Positions 8,553-17,999 of a DNA stretch of 64,000 nucleotides are shown here, piece by piece. Position 1 is the stretch's first letter, and each line of letters starts with the position of its first letter. A program made the position numbers and the translations under genes. The notes beneath the pieces are model-generated. The model searched no databases and was not told the origin of the DNA. It saw nothing but the letters and a program-made list of their open reading frames with translations. Source of the DNA: Streptomyces sp. VRA16 Mangrove soil (lineage in GTDB: Bacteria > Actinomycetota > Actinomycetes > Streptomycetales > Streptomycetaceae); the NCBI RefSeq assembly GCF_017377775.1, contig NZ_JAFVLN010000009.1, positions 1-64,000 of the forward strand. Reading direction: 5' to 3'.

Positions 8553-9319
8553 TGCAGGTCGTCGAGCAGGCCGTCCAGAGCCTTGCCGAGCGCGTCGGCG
8601 TTGCCGTCGTCGAACCAAGTGGTGCGGATCCGTTCGTTGTTGCCCTTCGGCGTCTCGTGGTCGGCGGCGAGCTGCCGCAGGGTGCGGTTGTCGTCGCCCA
8701 GGGCGCGTCCGATGCCCTGGAAGAGTCCGCGGACGTAGCGCTCGGCGTCGTCGGCCGGGATGCCGTGGCCCGCCGCCCAGGACGTGAGGGTGGCGAGGTA
8801 GGCGAGGTGGGTGGTGAGGGTGCCGGTCAGGGTGGAGAACACGTCGAAGGCCGCCTCGTCCGCGACCGGGAGCGCCCCGCCCAGGAGGTCGAAGAAGGCG
8901 TCCGTCGCGGGGTGCGAGGGGTGCGTCACCGTGACGGACTGGCGTGCGCGGACGGTGGGCAGAGGGATGGCCCTGACCACGGGGGCGCCTGTGATCAGCG
9001 TGCGGCGCAGCTCGTCGGTGCGCACGCCCGCCATGACGTTGACGACCACCTTGTCGTCGGACACGCGCAGCCCCGCGAGGGCCTCCTCCCGGTCCGCGCG
9101 GCGCACGGCGACGATCAGCAGTTCGGCGCGGTCCGCCACCTCCTGGTTGTCGGCGCAGACGTGGACGCGCGGGTACCGCCCGGCGAGTTCGGCGGCCGTC
9201 CGGGCGCCTCGGGGCGAGAGGAACACCTCCGGCGCCGCGTCGTCGTCGTGCGCGAACAGTCCCTCCACGAGGGCCCGGCCGATCTCGCCCACCCCGATGA
9301 TGCCGATCCGTCGCACCAT
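8549..9319 (-). CDS. Pyrroline-5-carboxylate reductase-like protein
   Basis: 256 residues with an N-terminal NAD(P)-binding Rossmann fold (GIIGVGEIGRAL, residues 5-16) and the C-terminal helical dimerisation domain of the ProC family. ProC reduces pyrroline-5-carboxylate to proline. The conserved C-terminal signature is weak (TLTGTLTTHLAYLATL in place of the usual TGSGPAY region), so this is probably a paralog and not the housekeeping proline enzyme. The ATG follows GAAGGGGGGA. It is convergent with the ComB-like gene. Confidence 0.8.
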   Translation of the reverse strand: MVRRIGIIGVGEIGRALVEGLFAHDDDAAPEVFLSPRGARTAAELAGRYPRVHVCADNQEVADRAELLIVAVRRADREEALAGLRVSDDKVVVNVMAGVRTDELRRTLITGAPVVRAIPLPTVRARQSVTVTHPSHPATDAFFDLLGGALPVADEAAFDVFSTLTGTLTTHLAYLATLTSWAAGHGIPADDAERYVRGLFQGIGRALGDDNRTLRQLAADHETPKGNNERIRTTWFDDGNADALGKALDGLLDDLH

Positions 9320-9390
9320 GTCCCCCCTTCGTCGATCCGTAGACCGACGTCCTGATGCCCTGATGCCCTAGCTGTCCTGCTGTCCTGCTG

Positions 9391-9873
<483 letters not shown>

Positions 9874-9931
9874 GGCACCGACCCTAACCGCCGGCGTCGC
9901 CGCGGCGTCGCCGGATCTAGGATCGGCACCG

Positions 9932-10450
9932 ATGACACTGACGCGCCGGCACACTTCCCGAGTCCTGCTGCTCGACGACCGCGACCGCCTGCTGTTGCTG
10001 TGCGGGCGCGATCCGCGGCGGCCGGGGGCGCGCTGGTGGTTCACCGTCGGCGGGGGCCTGGAGGACGGCGAGTCGTATCCGGCCGCCGCCGTGCGAGAGG
10101 TCCACGAGGAGACGGCGCTGCGCCTGCCCGTCGAGCGGCTCGGCCCGCTCCACTGCACCCGGCAGACCGTCTTCCATGTGGACGGCCACGGGTTCGACCA
10201 GTACGAGGAGTACCGCGTCGCACGCGTCACGGCGGCCGAACGGGAGGGAATGGACATCGACACGCCCGAGGCGCGCTACGGCCATCACTGGTGGTCCGTG
10301 GCGGAACTGGCGACGACCGGTCAGACCGTCCGCCCCAAGGGCCTGGCACGCCTGCTGCAGGATGTCCTCGACCCTGCCCGCGCCCCACGGCACCGACTCC
10401 CGTTCCACCTGGGCGACTTCGACGAGGACACGGACACCGGCGCCGCGTGA
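9932..10450 (+). CDS. NUDIX hydrolase
   Basis: 172 residues. A complete NUDIX box runs from about residue 40 to 62: Gly-x5-Glu (GGLEDGE), then REVHEET, the metal- and pyrophosphate-binding signature. Such enzymes cleave nucleoside diphosphate-linked compounds. The substrate is not deducible. The ATG at 9932 fits family length; upstream in-frame codons lack homology. It is convergent with a methyltransferase gene after a 9-bp gap, and a strong hairpin for its termination lies inside that gene. Confidence 0.9.
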   Translation: MTLTRRHTSRVLLLDDRDRLLLLCGRDPRRPGARWWFTVGGGLEDGESYPAAAVREVHEETALRLPVERLGPLHCTRQTVFHVDGHGFDQYEEYRVARVTAAEREGMDIDTPEARYGHHWWSVAELATTGQTVRPKGLARLLQDVLDPARAPRHRLPFHLGDFDEDTDTGAA

Positions 10451-10459
10451 GGCCGGGCC

Positions 10460-11173
10460 CTAGGTGCGGGCTGTCGCCACGACCAGGGCGCAGCGCGGTG
10501 TTCCGTCCGGGCGCTCCCCCAGCTCGGGGAGCGCCCGCAGGGTCACGTCGAAACCGGCGCGCTCCAACTCCTCCCGCACCGCGCCGAACCGGAACACCCG
10601 GTAGTACATGACGAACGGCGGCCGCCACACCGCGTTGCGCACCCGCATCACCGAGTCGAAGCCGAGCATCGCCCAGTACCCGCGCGAGCCGGGCCGGGCG
10701 GGCGCGGGCATCGGGAACACGAACTGGCCGCCCGGGAGTAGCACTTGACGCACCTGCGCGAAGAGTGCGGCGTGTTGGCGCGGCAGGAAGTGACCGAACG
10801 CCCCGAAGCTGACCACCAGATCGAAGGCGGGCCCGAAAGGAAGGGCGAGGGCGTCCCCGCGCACGTACGACGCCGTGGGCTCGCCGCGCCGGGCGACGTC
10901 CAGCATGCCGGCGCTGAAGTCGACCCCGACGGCCCGCTCCGCGCACACCTCCCGCAGCACCCCGAGGCCGGCCCCGGTGCCGCAGCACAGGTCGAGCCCG
11001 GTCCGGTACGGGCCGAGCTCGCGCAGGGCGCGCGTGACGGGGTCGAGGACCGCGTCGGGCGTGCGGAACGGGGTGTGGTCGAACTTGGGCGCGAGCAGGT
11101 CGTAGCCGTGCTCGACCGACGACAGCGCCTGAACGGCCAGCTCGCGGAGGCTGGGGCCCTGGGGTGTGAACAT
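10460..11173 (-). CDS. SAM-dependent class I methyltransferase
   Basis: 237 residues with a Rossmann-like SAM fold. Motif I is LDLCCGTGAGLG (60-71), the acidic residue after beta-2 is in VGVDFSAGML, and the post-I region DALALPFGPAFDLVVSFGAFGH matches Methyltransf_11 proteins. The methyl acceptor is unknown. The start is supported by motif position; the ribosome site is weak. It is convergent with the NUDIX gene and divergent from the rho paralog across a 399-bp gap. Confidence 0.88.
   Translation of the reverse strand: MFTPQGPSLRELAVQALSSVEHGYDLLAPKFDHTPFRTPDAVLDPVTRALRELGPYRTGLDLCCGTGAGLGVLREVCAERAVGVDFSAGMLDVARRGEPTASYVRGDALALPFGPAFDLVVSFGAFGHFLPRQHAALFAQVRQVLLPGGQFVFPMPAPARPGSRGYWAMLGFDSVMRVRNAVWRPPFVMYYRVFRFGAVREELERAGFDVTLRALPELGERPDGTPRCALVVATART
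10509..10536. terminator. Intragenic GC hairpin, probable terminator for the NUDIX transcript
   Basis: GGGCGCTCCCC and GGGGAGCGCCC form a perfect 11-bp stem with a 6-base loop. It lies inside the 3' end of the methyltransferase coding sequence, 59 bp beyond the NUDIX stop codon. No U-run is present, as is usual in Streptomyces. Confidence 0.5.
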
Positions 11174-11213
11174 GGCCGCTCAGCATAGGTCGGCGGCCCG
11201 CAGAAATCCGGGC

Positions 11214-11572
11214 TTGCCGCGCGCCGGGGGTGTGGTGGTACAGTGCGAATGGCACGTGTGTACGCCTTCCACGCCTCCCTTCTCTTTCGAGGCCGTGTCT
11301 CCGAGGCGCCGGTGCCGTTCCATTCCCTCGGCGCGTGAGCGCACAGCATGTCTCTCTCGTCTCTCACGATGAGCTTCTGTACGCATCCCATGACCGCTGG
11401 AGTGCGCATCGCCTCTGGTCAACAGGTTCCGGCGGGTTCTTCCCCGCCCCTGTTCCAGGTTCTCCCTGCCGGCCGCCGGGCGTGATCTGTCCGTCCGCGC
11501 ATCTCTTCGCCGGAATCCCACCCCCTCTCTCCCCGCGTACGAGCGACGTCCGCGAAAGGACCGTGACCCACC
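11214..11572 (+). promoter_or_regulatory. Candidate rho-paralog promoter and long pyrimidine-rich leader
   Basis: TTGCCG (11214-11219) and TACAGT (11239-11244), 19 bp apart, form a possible HrdB-type promoter. A start near 11251 would give a leader of about 320 nt. The leader is rich in C and U, with many YC dinucleotides and few G-rich tracts, as in Rho-utilisation sites. Bacterial rho genes are often autoregulated by Rho-dependent termination in their leader; here this is inferred. Confidence 0.45.
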
Positions 11573-12739
11573 ATGACCACCACCACACTCCCCGCGCCGG
11601 AGCAGTCCGGCGCCGTATCGAACCGCGCAGCCACCCAGACGCCCCTCCGTGCGGCCGGTGTCCTCGACATCGCCGGGAACGGGGCCGGGTTCCTGCGCTC
11701 CCCCGACCTGATCGCCACGTCCCACGACGTCCAGGTCCCCGACCGGCTCATCCGCCAACGCGGCCTGCGCAAGGGCGATTTCGTCACCGGCGTGTGCGCG
11801 AAGCCGCGCACGCTCGCTCAGGTCGAGACCGTCGAGGGGCTGCCCGCCGAGACGGCGCGCAGCCGCCCCCGGTTCGCCGACCTCACCCCGCTGCACCCGA
11901 ACCGGCGGCTGCGGCTCGGCGGGGACGGCGGCGGGCTCGCGGGCCGCGTCGTCGACCTGTTCGCCCCCGTCGGCAAGGGCCAGCGCGGCCTGATCGTCGC
12001 GCCGCCCAGGACCGGCAAGACGGTGCTGCTGCAACAGCTCGCCGCGGCGATCGCCACGCATCACCCCGAGGCGCATCTCATGGTGGTGCTGCTCGACGAG
12101 CGGCCCGAGGAGGTCACCGACATGCGCCGTTCCGTGCGCGGTGAGGTCCTCGCCTCGACCTTCGACAGGCCCGCCAAGGCGCACATCGCGCTGGCCGAAC
12201 TCGCCGTCGAGCGCGCCAAGCGCCTCGCCGAGCGGGGCGTCGACGTCGTGATCCTGCTCGACTCCCTGACCCGACTGTGCCGGGCGCACAACAACGCGGC
12301 CGCGGCCGGCGGCCGCACCCTGACCGGCGGTGTCGACGCGGCCGCGCTGCTCGGCCCGAAGAAGCTCTTCGGTGCCGCCCGCAACACCGAGGAGGCCGGC
12401 TCCCTCACCATCCTCGCCACCGCCCTCGTCGACACCGGCTCACGCGCCGACGACTACTACTTCGAGGAGCTGAAGAGCACCGGCAACATGGAGCTGCGCC
12501 TGGACCGCACGCTCGCCGACGCCCGCGTCTTCCCCGCCGTCGACATCACCCCTTCGGGCACCCGCCGCGAGGAACTCCTGGTGCCCGCCGCCGAGTTGGC
12601 GGCCGCGCACGGGCTGCGCCGGGCCCTCCAGGGCCGCGAGGGCCGGTCCGCGTACGAGACCCTGCTCGACCGGCTCCGCAAGACCCCGGACAACGCCGCG
12701 TTCCTGCGGCAGGTCCAGGGGACGGTGCCGGTGTCGTGA
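11573..12739 (+). CDS. rho: Short Rho-type transcription termination factor (paralog)
   Basis: 388 residues, much shorter than the main Streptomyces Rho, which carries a long basic N-terminal insertion and is roughly 650-700 residues. Here only a brief N-terminal segment and the RNA-binding cold-shock-like part (about 25-105) precede the RecA-type ATPase. Walker A is APPRTGKT (143-150), Walker B is VVILLDSLTR near 235, and the Q/R-loop and C-terminal motifs STGNMELRLDR and DITPSGTRREE are intact, so helicase function is plausible. The ATG follows a GAAAGGA site. It probably acts as a second, specialised terminator; its role is unknown. Confidence 0.88.
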   Translation: MTTTTLPAPEQSGAVSNRAATQTPLRAAGVLDIAGNGAGFLRSPDLIATSHDVQVPDRLIRQRGLRKGDFVTGVCAKPRTLAQVETVEGLPAETARSRPRFADLTPLHPNRRLRLGGDGGGLAGRVVDLFAPVGKGQRGLIVAPPRTGKTVLLQQLAAAIATHHPEAHLMVVLLDERPEEVTDMRRSVRGEVLASTFDRPAKAHIALAELAVERAKRLAERGVDVVILLDSLTRLCRAHNNAAAAGGRTLTGGVDAAALLGPKKLFGAARNTEEAGSLTILATALVDTGSRADDYYFEELKSTGNMELRLDRTLADARVFPAVDITPSGTRREELLVPAAELAAAHGLRRALQGREGRSAYETLLDRLRKTPDNAAFLRQVQGTVPVS

Positions 12740-12753
12740 CCGCGCACCCGAAT

Positions 12754-12788
12754 GCGTAATACTCGTCGTATGACTTCGAGCATTACGC
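12754..12788. promoter_or_regulatory. Inverted repeat and -10 box over the GNAT start
   Basis: GCGTAAT (12754-12760) and ATTACGC (12782-12788) are perfect inverted arms spaced by 21 bp and straddle the ATG at 12770. TAATAC (12757-12762) could be a -10 box 7 bases before the ATG, which suggests leaderless transcription with an operator over the start. Confidence 0.4.
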
Positions 12789-13261
12789 GCCCGGGGCGGG
12801 AGCCTTCCGTAGTGGTCCGCAGGGCCACCGCGCGGGACGCCAGGCGCCTCACCCGGATCGTGCGTGGCTCGCGCGCCTACGAGGGGCGGTACGCGGAGAT
12901 GGTCGCGGGGTACCGCGTCGGACCCGACTACATCGCGGCGCACGAGGTCTTCGTCGCCGTCGACCGGACCGACGACCGCGTCCTCGGCTTCTACGCTCTG
13001 CTGGTCGCCGCGGCGGAGCTGGACCTGATGTTCGTCGCCGACGCGGCGCAGGGCCTCGGCATCGGGCGGGTGCTGATCGCTCACATGCGGGCCGAGGCGC
13101 GCCGCGCCGGGCTCGACCGGGTCCGCGTGGTCTCCCATCCGCCCGCCGAGGGCTTCTACCGCAGCATGGGCGCGGTCCGCACCGGCACGGCGCCCGCGCG
13201 TCCGCCGGCCGTCGCCTGGGACCGGCCCGAACTCGAATTCGCCGTTCCACCCGCCGCCTGA
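12770..13261 (+). CDS. GNAT-family N-acetyltransferase
   Basis: 163 residues, a single GNAT domain. The acetyl-CoA-binding segment is FVADAAQGLGIGRVLI (residues 79-94), followed by a short C-terminal region around FYRSMGAV. The acceptor is unknown. The ATG at 12770 is preferred over an upstream in-frame ATG at 12752 because the sequence upstream looks like a promoter. It lies 30 bp after the rho paralog and could also be expressed from its transcript. Confidence 0.85.
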   Translation: MTSSITRPGREPSVVVRRATARDARRLTRIVRGSRAYEGRYAEMVAGYRVGPDYIAAHEVFVAVDRTDDRVLGFYALLVAAAELDLMFVADAAQGLGIGRVLIAHMRAEARRAGLDRVRVVSHPPAEGFYRSMGAVRTGTAPARPPAVAWDRPELEFAVPPAA

Positions 13262-13335
13262 GGGGTTCCGCCGTCGGCCGCTTCGGCGCACACTCGGGGC
13301 AATCGAAGCGGCGGCAATGGGGCAAGGAGGCCACA

Positions 13336-13836
13336 TTGGGCGGCAGTGACGCACACGCCGAGGCGTTCGACGTGATCGTGGAGATCCCCGCGGGCTCCCG
13401 CAACAAGTACGAGATGGACCACGAACTGGGCCGCATCCGCCTCGACCGGATGCTGTTCACGTCGACCCAGTACCCCGCGGACTACGGCTACATCGAGGGC
13501 ACGCTCGGCGGCGACGGCGACCCGCTCGACGCCCTCGTGCTGACCGGCGACCCCACGTTCCCCGGCTGCGTCATCGAGTGCCGGGCGATCGGCGTGTTCG
13601 TGATGAGCGACGAGAAGGGCCCGGACGAGAAGATCCTCTGCGTCCCCGCCCACGACCCGCGCCACGCCGCGGTCCAGGACATCGAGGACATCCCCGAGTT
13701 CGACCGCCTGGAGATCACGCACTTCTTCGAGGTCTACAAGGACCTGGAACCGGGCAAGTCGGTCGACGGCTCCCACTGGGAGGGCAGGGACACGGCGTAC
13801 GAGGAGATCCAGCGGGCCCGAAGGCGGCCAGGCTAG
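13336..13836 (+). CDS. ppa: Inorganic pyrophosphatase (paralog)
   Basis: 166 residues, family I soluble pyrophosphatase, hydrolysing PPi to phosphate. Motifs are intact: EIPAGSRNKYEMD (16-28), YPADYGYIEGTL (46-57) and the metal-binding GDGDPLDAL (59-67), ending in HFFEVYKDLEPGKSV. It starts at TTG 13336 after a very strong AAGGAGG. It differs at many positions from what I recall of the housekeeping Streptomyces enzyme, so a second copy is likely. Its TAG stop is part of a CTAG immediately beside an IS1380-type end. Confidence 0.92.
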   Translation: MGGSDAHAEAFDVIVEIPAGSRNKYEMDHELGRIRLDRMLFTSTQYPADYGYIEGTLGGDGDPLDALVLTGDPTFPGCVIECRAIGVFVMSDEKGPDEKILCVPAHDPRHAAVQDIEDIPEFDRLEITHFFEVYKDLEPGKSVDGSHWEGRDTAYEEIQRARRRPG

Positions 13837-13957
13837 CCTGCGTGTTTCATCTGGGCTCGCGGAAAGATCATGATTGGCGAAGCGAAAGTGCCATTTGAGC
13901 TGCAACGATGAGGCTCGTCAAAGGTCCCAGTCGTTCCAGCGGGAAGACATTTTTTAC

Positions 13958-14470
13958 GTGCACACGCCCTGGTCACGCCTGTCTCTTCGTCAGCCCCGAC
14001 AGGCATGGGGGTCGGCCACGCCGGCTCGCGGATGCTCGCGAATCTGGCCAACGCCGCCTCTCTGACCACTGTCTTCAGTAACGTTCTGTACCGGCTGCGG
14101 CCGACGCGGGACGGGCACGACCCCGGTCGCGTCGCGGTGGACCCGGCGGTGATGCTCATCGACGGCGGCGAAGCCGCCGCCGATCTGGCGGTGCCGCGTG
14201 ACCGGCACGAGGTGTTCGGGCCTATCGCCTCGACCCCGACCGCCTGGCCCGTGCTGGTCGGCATCAGCGCGGCAGTCCTGAACGCTCTGCGGGCAGCCAG
14301 CGCCGAGGCCCGCGAGCTCGCGTCTGCAAGCCGACGAGACCGGACACCCCATGCCCGGCTCACGGGCCGCGGGACGTGAACTGCCCGGCCCGGTCCTGGA
14401 CATCGACGCGCCCCTGGTCACCTGCCGCTTCGAGAGGGAACGGGCCGGCGCCACCTTTGCCGTGCCACGT
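13958..14470 (+). pseudogene. IS1380-family transposase, 5' fragment (decayed)
   Basis: This aligns with the first third of the transposase at 16380, including the segments SHAGSR, DPGRVAVDLAVMLADGGEA and ASTPTAW. It carries at least a 4-base and a 2-base deletion relative to that copy (near 13985 and 14320), so no frame is continuous. Similarity ends at about 14470 and the C-terminal two thirds are missing. The two copies differ at many positions, so they are different elements and not a recent duplication. Confidence 0.75.
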
Positions 14471-14601
14471 CCGCGCCGAACGTTCAACCGCCGAGGTGAC
14501 GACGGACTGATCAGCAGACCGCTAGCCGGCTGCTGGACAGCCGCACCGGCCCTGTCATCGGCTCCGGAAGACGCCGGCCAGCCGGCCTTCGGGTGGCCTC
14601 G

Positions 14602-16116
14602 TCACCCCGCCAGCGGCAGTGCGTCGAACCTGTGCTCCTTCCACAGCTGCCGTGAGACCTCTTCCGGGTACGCGGCCACGACCCGCTCGACATCGATGAC
14701 ACAAGTGGCGCGCTCCGGCGGTGCATAGGCGGGCCAGCCCGGATCGCCGCTCTCCGCGAACGTGGTCCAGGCCCGGCGCCACCAGGCCGAGATCGCCAGC
14801 GCCTCGGCCGGGGGCTCATCTCCGAGCATCATCGTGCTGGTGTCTTCGGCGCCGAAGATGCCGAAGACCAGCGGCACGTCCAACCCATGACACGACCCCA
14901 GCACACCGCCGTTCGACGCAGACGGATAGGTCATCTCGTAGACATGCGCCCGGCCGCCGCCGACGATCTGGGCCTCCGCCAGCCGCACCGAGGGGATCCG
15001 GAAGAGCCAGTCCGATTGCACCCACTCGAACAGCGCCTCGTCCGAGGCATCGGGGAACGCCGCGCGGTACGCCCTCTCCGGACCCGCGCCGGGCCCCAGC
15101 ATGCGCAGCATCTCGCCAGTCTGCTCCGCCGTGACCTTTCCGAGCTGCCCCAGTACCGCCTCGAACAGCCGGAACTCATCGCGGTTGTGGCCCACGACCA
15201 GTTCTACGTCCCGCGCGGCGCCGTCGGTCAGAGCGGTGAACGGGACGTAAGGCAGCACCTCTCCGTCGATGACGGGGAAGAAGGGCGTGACGGTGTACGC
15301 GAGCCGTCCCCACCGACGCGCGAACTCGCGCACCCGCGGGCCCAGCACGGCCCCGGCCGTGGCCAGCGTGCCGGGATCGAGCTTCCCCAGCTCCTCGACG
15401 GTCGGCCGCACACCGAGACCGGAGGCGAGTTCCCGGCCGACGTCGGCGGCCAGCTCCGCGGAGAGGAAGGCGCCCGGGACGCTCTGCGCGATCGCCCGCC
15501 GGAACAGCCCCCGGGCCGACGGCATCGCCAGCAGGGCTGCCACACTCCCGGCCCCGGCCGACTCTCCGAAGACCGTGACCCGCTCCGGATCGCCGCCGAA
15601 CGCCGCGATGTTCTCCCGCACCCAGGTCAGCGCCGCCACCTGGTCCAGCAGCCCACGGTTGGCCGGGGCCCCCTCGATCGCGGCGAAGCCCTCCATCCCG
15701 AGCCGGTAGTTCAGCGTGACCAGGACGACACCGCCCTCGCTCGCCAGCAGCCGCCCGCTGTAGGTGGGCTGCGCCGACGAACCCTGCAGGTACGCCCCGC
15801 CGTGGATGAAGACCATCACCGGCCGCTGCGCCGCAGGGTCTGGTTCGGGTGTCCACACGTTGACGGTCAGCCACTCGTCGCCGGCGACGGCCATCGGCTC
15901 GGGTGTCTGCTGCGGCACGGACGGTCCGAACTCGCCGGCGTCCCGCACCCCGTCCCAGGCGTCCGCGGCCTGCGGCGCCATGAAGCGGTTTTCACCGGTG
16001 GGCGCCGCCGCGAACGGGATGCCCCGGAAGACCGCGAGTCCTTCCTCCTGCCTGCCGCGCACCCGCCCTGACGATGTGAGGACTGTAGGGAATGCATCCG
16101 CGCGCACGTGCGACAC
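14602..16116 (-). CDS. Type-B carboxylesterase
   Basis: 504 residues, full length for the bacterial carboxylesterase/PNB-esterase family. The oxyanion loop is FIHGGAYLQG (HGG at 105-107), the nucleophile elbow is FGESAGAGS with Ser186, the acid is expected near GHNRDEF and the catalytic His in GSCHGLDVPLVF. No signal peptide is seen, so it is probably cytoplasmic, hydrolysing esters of uncertain identity. GTG 16116 follows GAAAGG. It lies between two IS1380-type copies and points against them, so it may be cargo of the element. Confidence 0.9.
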   Translation of the reverse strand: MSHVRADAFPTVLTSSGRVRGRQEEGLAVFRGIPFAAAPTGENRFMAPQAADAWDGVRDAGEFGPSVPQQTPEPMAVAGDEWLTVNVWTPEPDPAAQRPVMVFIHGGAYLQGSSAQPTYSGRLLASEGGVVLVTLNYRLGMEGFAAIEGAPANRGLLDQVAALTWVRENIAAFGGDPERVTVFGESAGAGSVAALLAMPSARGLFRRAIAQSVPGAFLSAELAADVGRELASGLGVRPTVEELGKLDPGTLATAGAVLGPRVREFARRWGRLAYTVTPFFPVIDGEVLPYVPFTALTDGAARDVELVVGHNRDEFRLFEAVLGQLGKVTAEQTGEMLRMLGPGAGPERAYRAAFPDASDEALFEWVQSDWLFRIPSVRLAEAQIVGGGRAHVYEMTYPSASNGGVLGSCHGLDVPLVFGIFGAEDTSTMMLGDEPPAEALAISAWWRRAWTTFAESGDPGWPAYAPPERATCVIDVERVVAAYPEEVSRQLWKEHRFDALPLAG

Positions 16117-16261
16117 CTTTCGCTCACGTCTCCACGATCATGAACTTGGCCATCATTGCTATTGCTCCGCATGCTCCCGGCTCACGCCTGCGCGCACGCA
16201 CATCGACGCGCCGAAGGTCCCCCGCGCGGCCCTGGGCGTCCAGGTCAGGGATCTCGCTCGG

Positions 16262-17945
16262 CCTGCGCGTTTCGTCCGGGCACGCGCAAGGATCACGACC
16301 GGCGAAGCGAAAGTGGCTTGTGAGCTGCAACGATGAGGCTTGTACAAGGTCCCGGTCGGTCCGGCGGGAAGGCTTCTGCGTGCACACGACCCGGTCTCGC
16401 CCCAAGCTCGTCGTCAGTGCCGACGGGAACGGAGTGGTCAGCCACGCCGGCTCGCGTCTGCTCGCGGATCTGGCCGACGCCACCTCGCTGACCAGCGCCT
16501 TCAGCAACGCCCTGCACCGGTTGCGGCCGCGCGGGACCGGACATGACCCTGGCCGTGTCGCAGTGGACCTGGCGGTGATGCTCGCCGACGGCGGCGAAGC
16601 GATCGCCGACCTGGCCGTGCTCCGCGACCAGCGCGAGGTGCTCGGCCCCGTCGCCTCCACCCCGACCGCCTGACGCGTGCTCGCCGGCATCGACAAGGCG
16701 GCCCTGAACACGCTGCGGGCGGCCAGGGCCCAGGCCCGCGAAATCGCCTGGCTGCAAGCCGACGAGACCGGACACCCCATACCCGGCTCACAGGCCGGAG
16801 AACGTGAACTGCCGGGCCTGGTCTGGTCCTGGACATCGACGCCACCCTGGTCACCTGCCACTCCGAGAAGGAACAGGCGGCCGCGACCTACAAACGCGGC
16901 TTCGGCTACCACCCGCTGCTCTGCTTCCTCGACAACACCGGCGAAGCCCTCGCCGGTCTCCTGCGACCGGGCAACGCCGGAGCGAACACCGCAGCCGACC
17001 ACATCACCGTCCTGGACCAGGCCCTCACGCAGATCCCCGACACCCACCGCCAAGGCACCCCGATCCTGATCCGCGCCGACAGCGCCGGTGGCGCGCAAGC
17101 GTTCCTCGCCCACCTGCGCGGCCTGCGCCAGCGCGGCATCCACACCACCTTCTCCGTCGGACACGCCGTCACCGAACCGGTCCGCAAGGCCATCCGGGTC
17201 CTGCCCGACCACGCCTGGCACCCCGCACTGGAACAGGACGGGACCCTGCGCGCAGGTGCTGAGGTCGCCGAACTGACCGGCCTGATGGACCTCAGCGGAT
17301 ATCCGGACGGCACCCGCATCATCGTCCGCCGCGAGCGCCCCCACCCGGGCGCCCAACTGTCCCTGTTCGACCAGGACGAAGGCATGCGCCACCAGGTCTT
17401 CCTCACCGACACGCCCGTCGCTGGCGGCGGCTCCATCCAGCACCTGGAGGTCCGCCACCGCGCTCACGCCCGCGTCGAGGACCACATCCGCTGCGGCAAG
17501 ACCACCGGCTTCGGCCGCTTCCCCTCCCGCCACTTCGCGATCAACCAGGTCTGGCTGGAACTGTCCCTGACCGCGATCGACCTGCTCGCCTGGGCCAGAA
17601 TCCTGCTGCTGGACGGCGAGTTGGCCACCGCCGAACCCAAGAAGCTCCGCTACCGCGTCCTGCACGCCGCCGCCCGGATCACGCGCGGAGCCCGCCGCCT
17701 GCGCCTGCGGATCGCCGCCACCTGGCCCTGGCGCCACGAACTGACCACAGCATTCCACCGCCTGGCGGCGCTACCCCGGCCGGCCACCTGACCCTCGACC
17801 CACCGCTGACCACCCACGACCCGAGGACCCAGGAGCACCCGGCCACAGCGCCGGGCCTTCGGCATGCCAACCATCCCACCGCAGCCCCAGGACCTCCAGC
17901 ACACGGATCACACCAGATCAGCCGAGACGAACCGAAACAGCCAGG
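16262..17945 (+). mobile_element. IS1380-family insertion sequence (inactive)
   Basis: About 1.68 kb, the usual size of IS1380 elements. The left end is CCTGCGCGTTTC (16262-16273) and the right end GAAACAGCCAGG (17934-17945). One transposase gene fills it, interrupted twice. The right flank is CTAG; the left flank is TCGG. Confidence 0.75.
16380..17791 (+). pseudogene. IS1380-family transposase with a nonsense codon and a frameshift
   Basis: It would encode about 470 residues. GTG 16380 begins VHTTRSRPK. The frame meets TGA at 16671-16673, where the truncated copy has TGG (Trp). A tandem duplication of CTGGT (16818-16822 and 16823-16827) then shifts the frame by five bases just before the catalytic LDIDATLV motif. 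From 16829 on, the frame is open to the stop at 17789-17791 and holds the DDE transposase core (LIRADSAGG) and the HARVEDHIRCGK segment. No active protein is expected. Confidence 0.85.
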
Positions 17946-17999
17946 CTAGGGGCGCGGGGAACCGCGCGACCGGCCACAGCCGCACCCGCCCGCACCGGC

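Larger units (their letters stand above)
13837..17945. mobile_element. IS1380-type composite structure flanked by CTAG
   Basis: The outer left end CCTGCGTGTTTC (13837-13848) and the outer right end GAAACAGCCAGG (17934-17945) are inverted repeats matching at 10 of 12 positions. Both are flanked by CTAG (13833-13836 and 17946-17949), as expected of the 4-bp target duplication of IS1380-family elements. Inside are a truncated IS1380 copy, a carboxylesterase gene and a nearly full-length IS1380 copy in the same orientation. The inner left end at 16262 is flanked by TCGG, which does not match CTAG. After removal, the sequence reads CTAGGGGCGCGGGGAA, which resembles a common Streptomyces intergenic repeat. 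Confidence 0.6.

Noticed and set aside
16665..16830. Programmed frameshifting in the IS1380 transposase
   Set aside because: IS1380 elements use a single frame; the change is a 5-bp tandem duplication plus a nonsense codon, not a slippery sequence.
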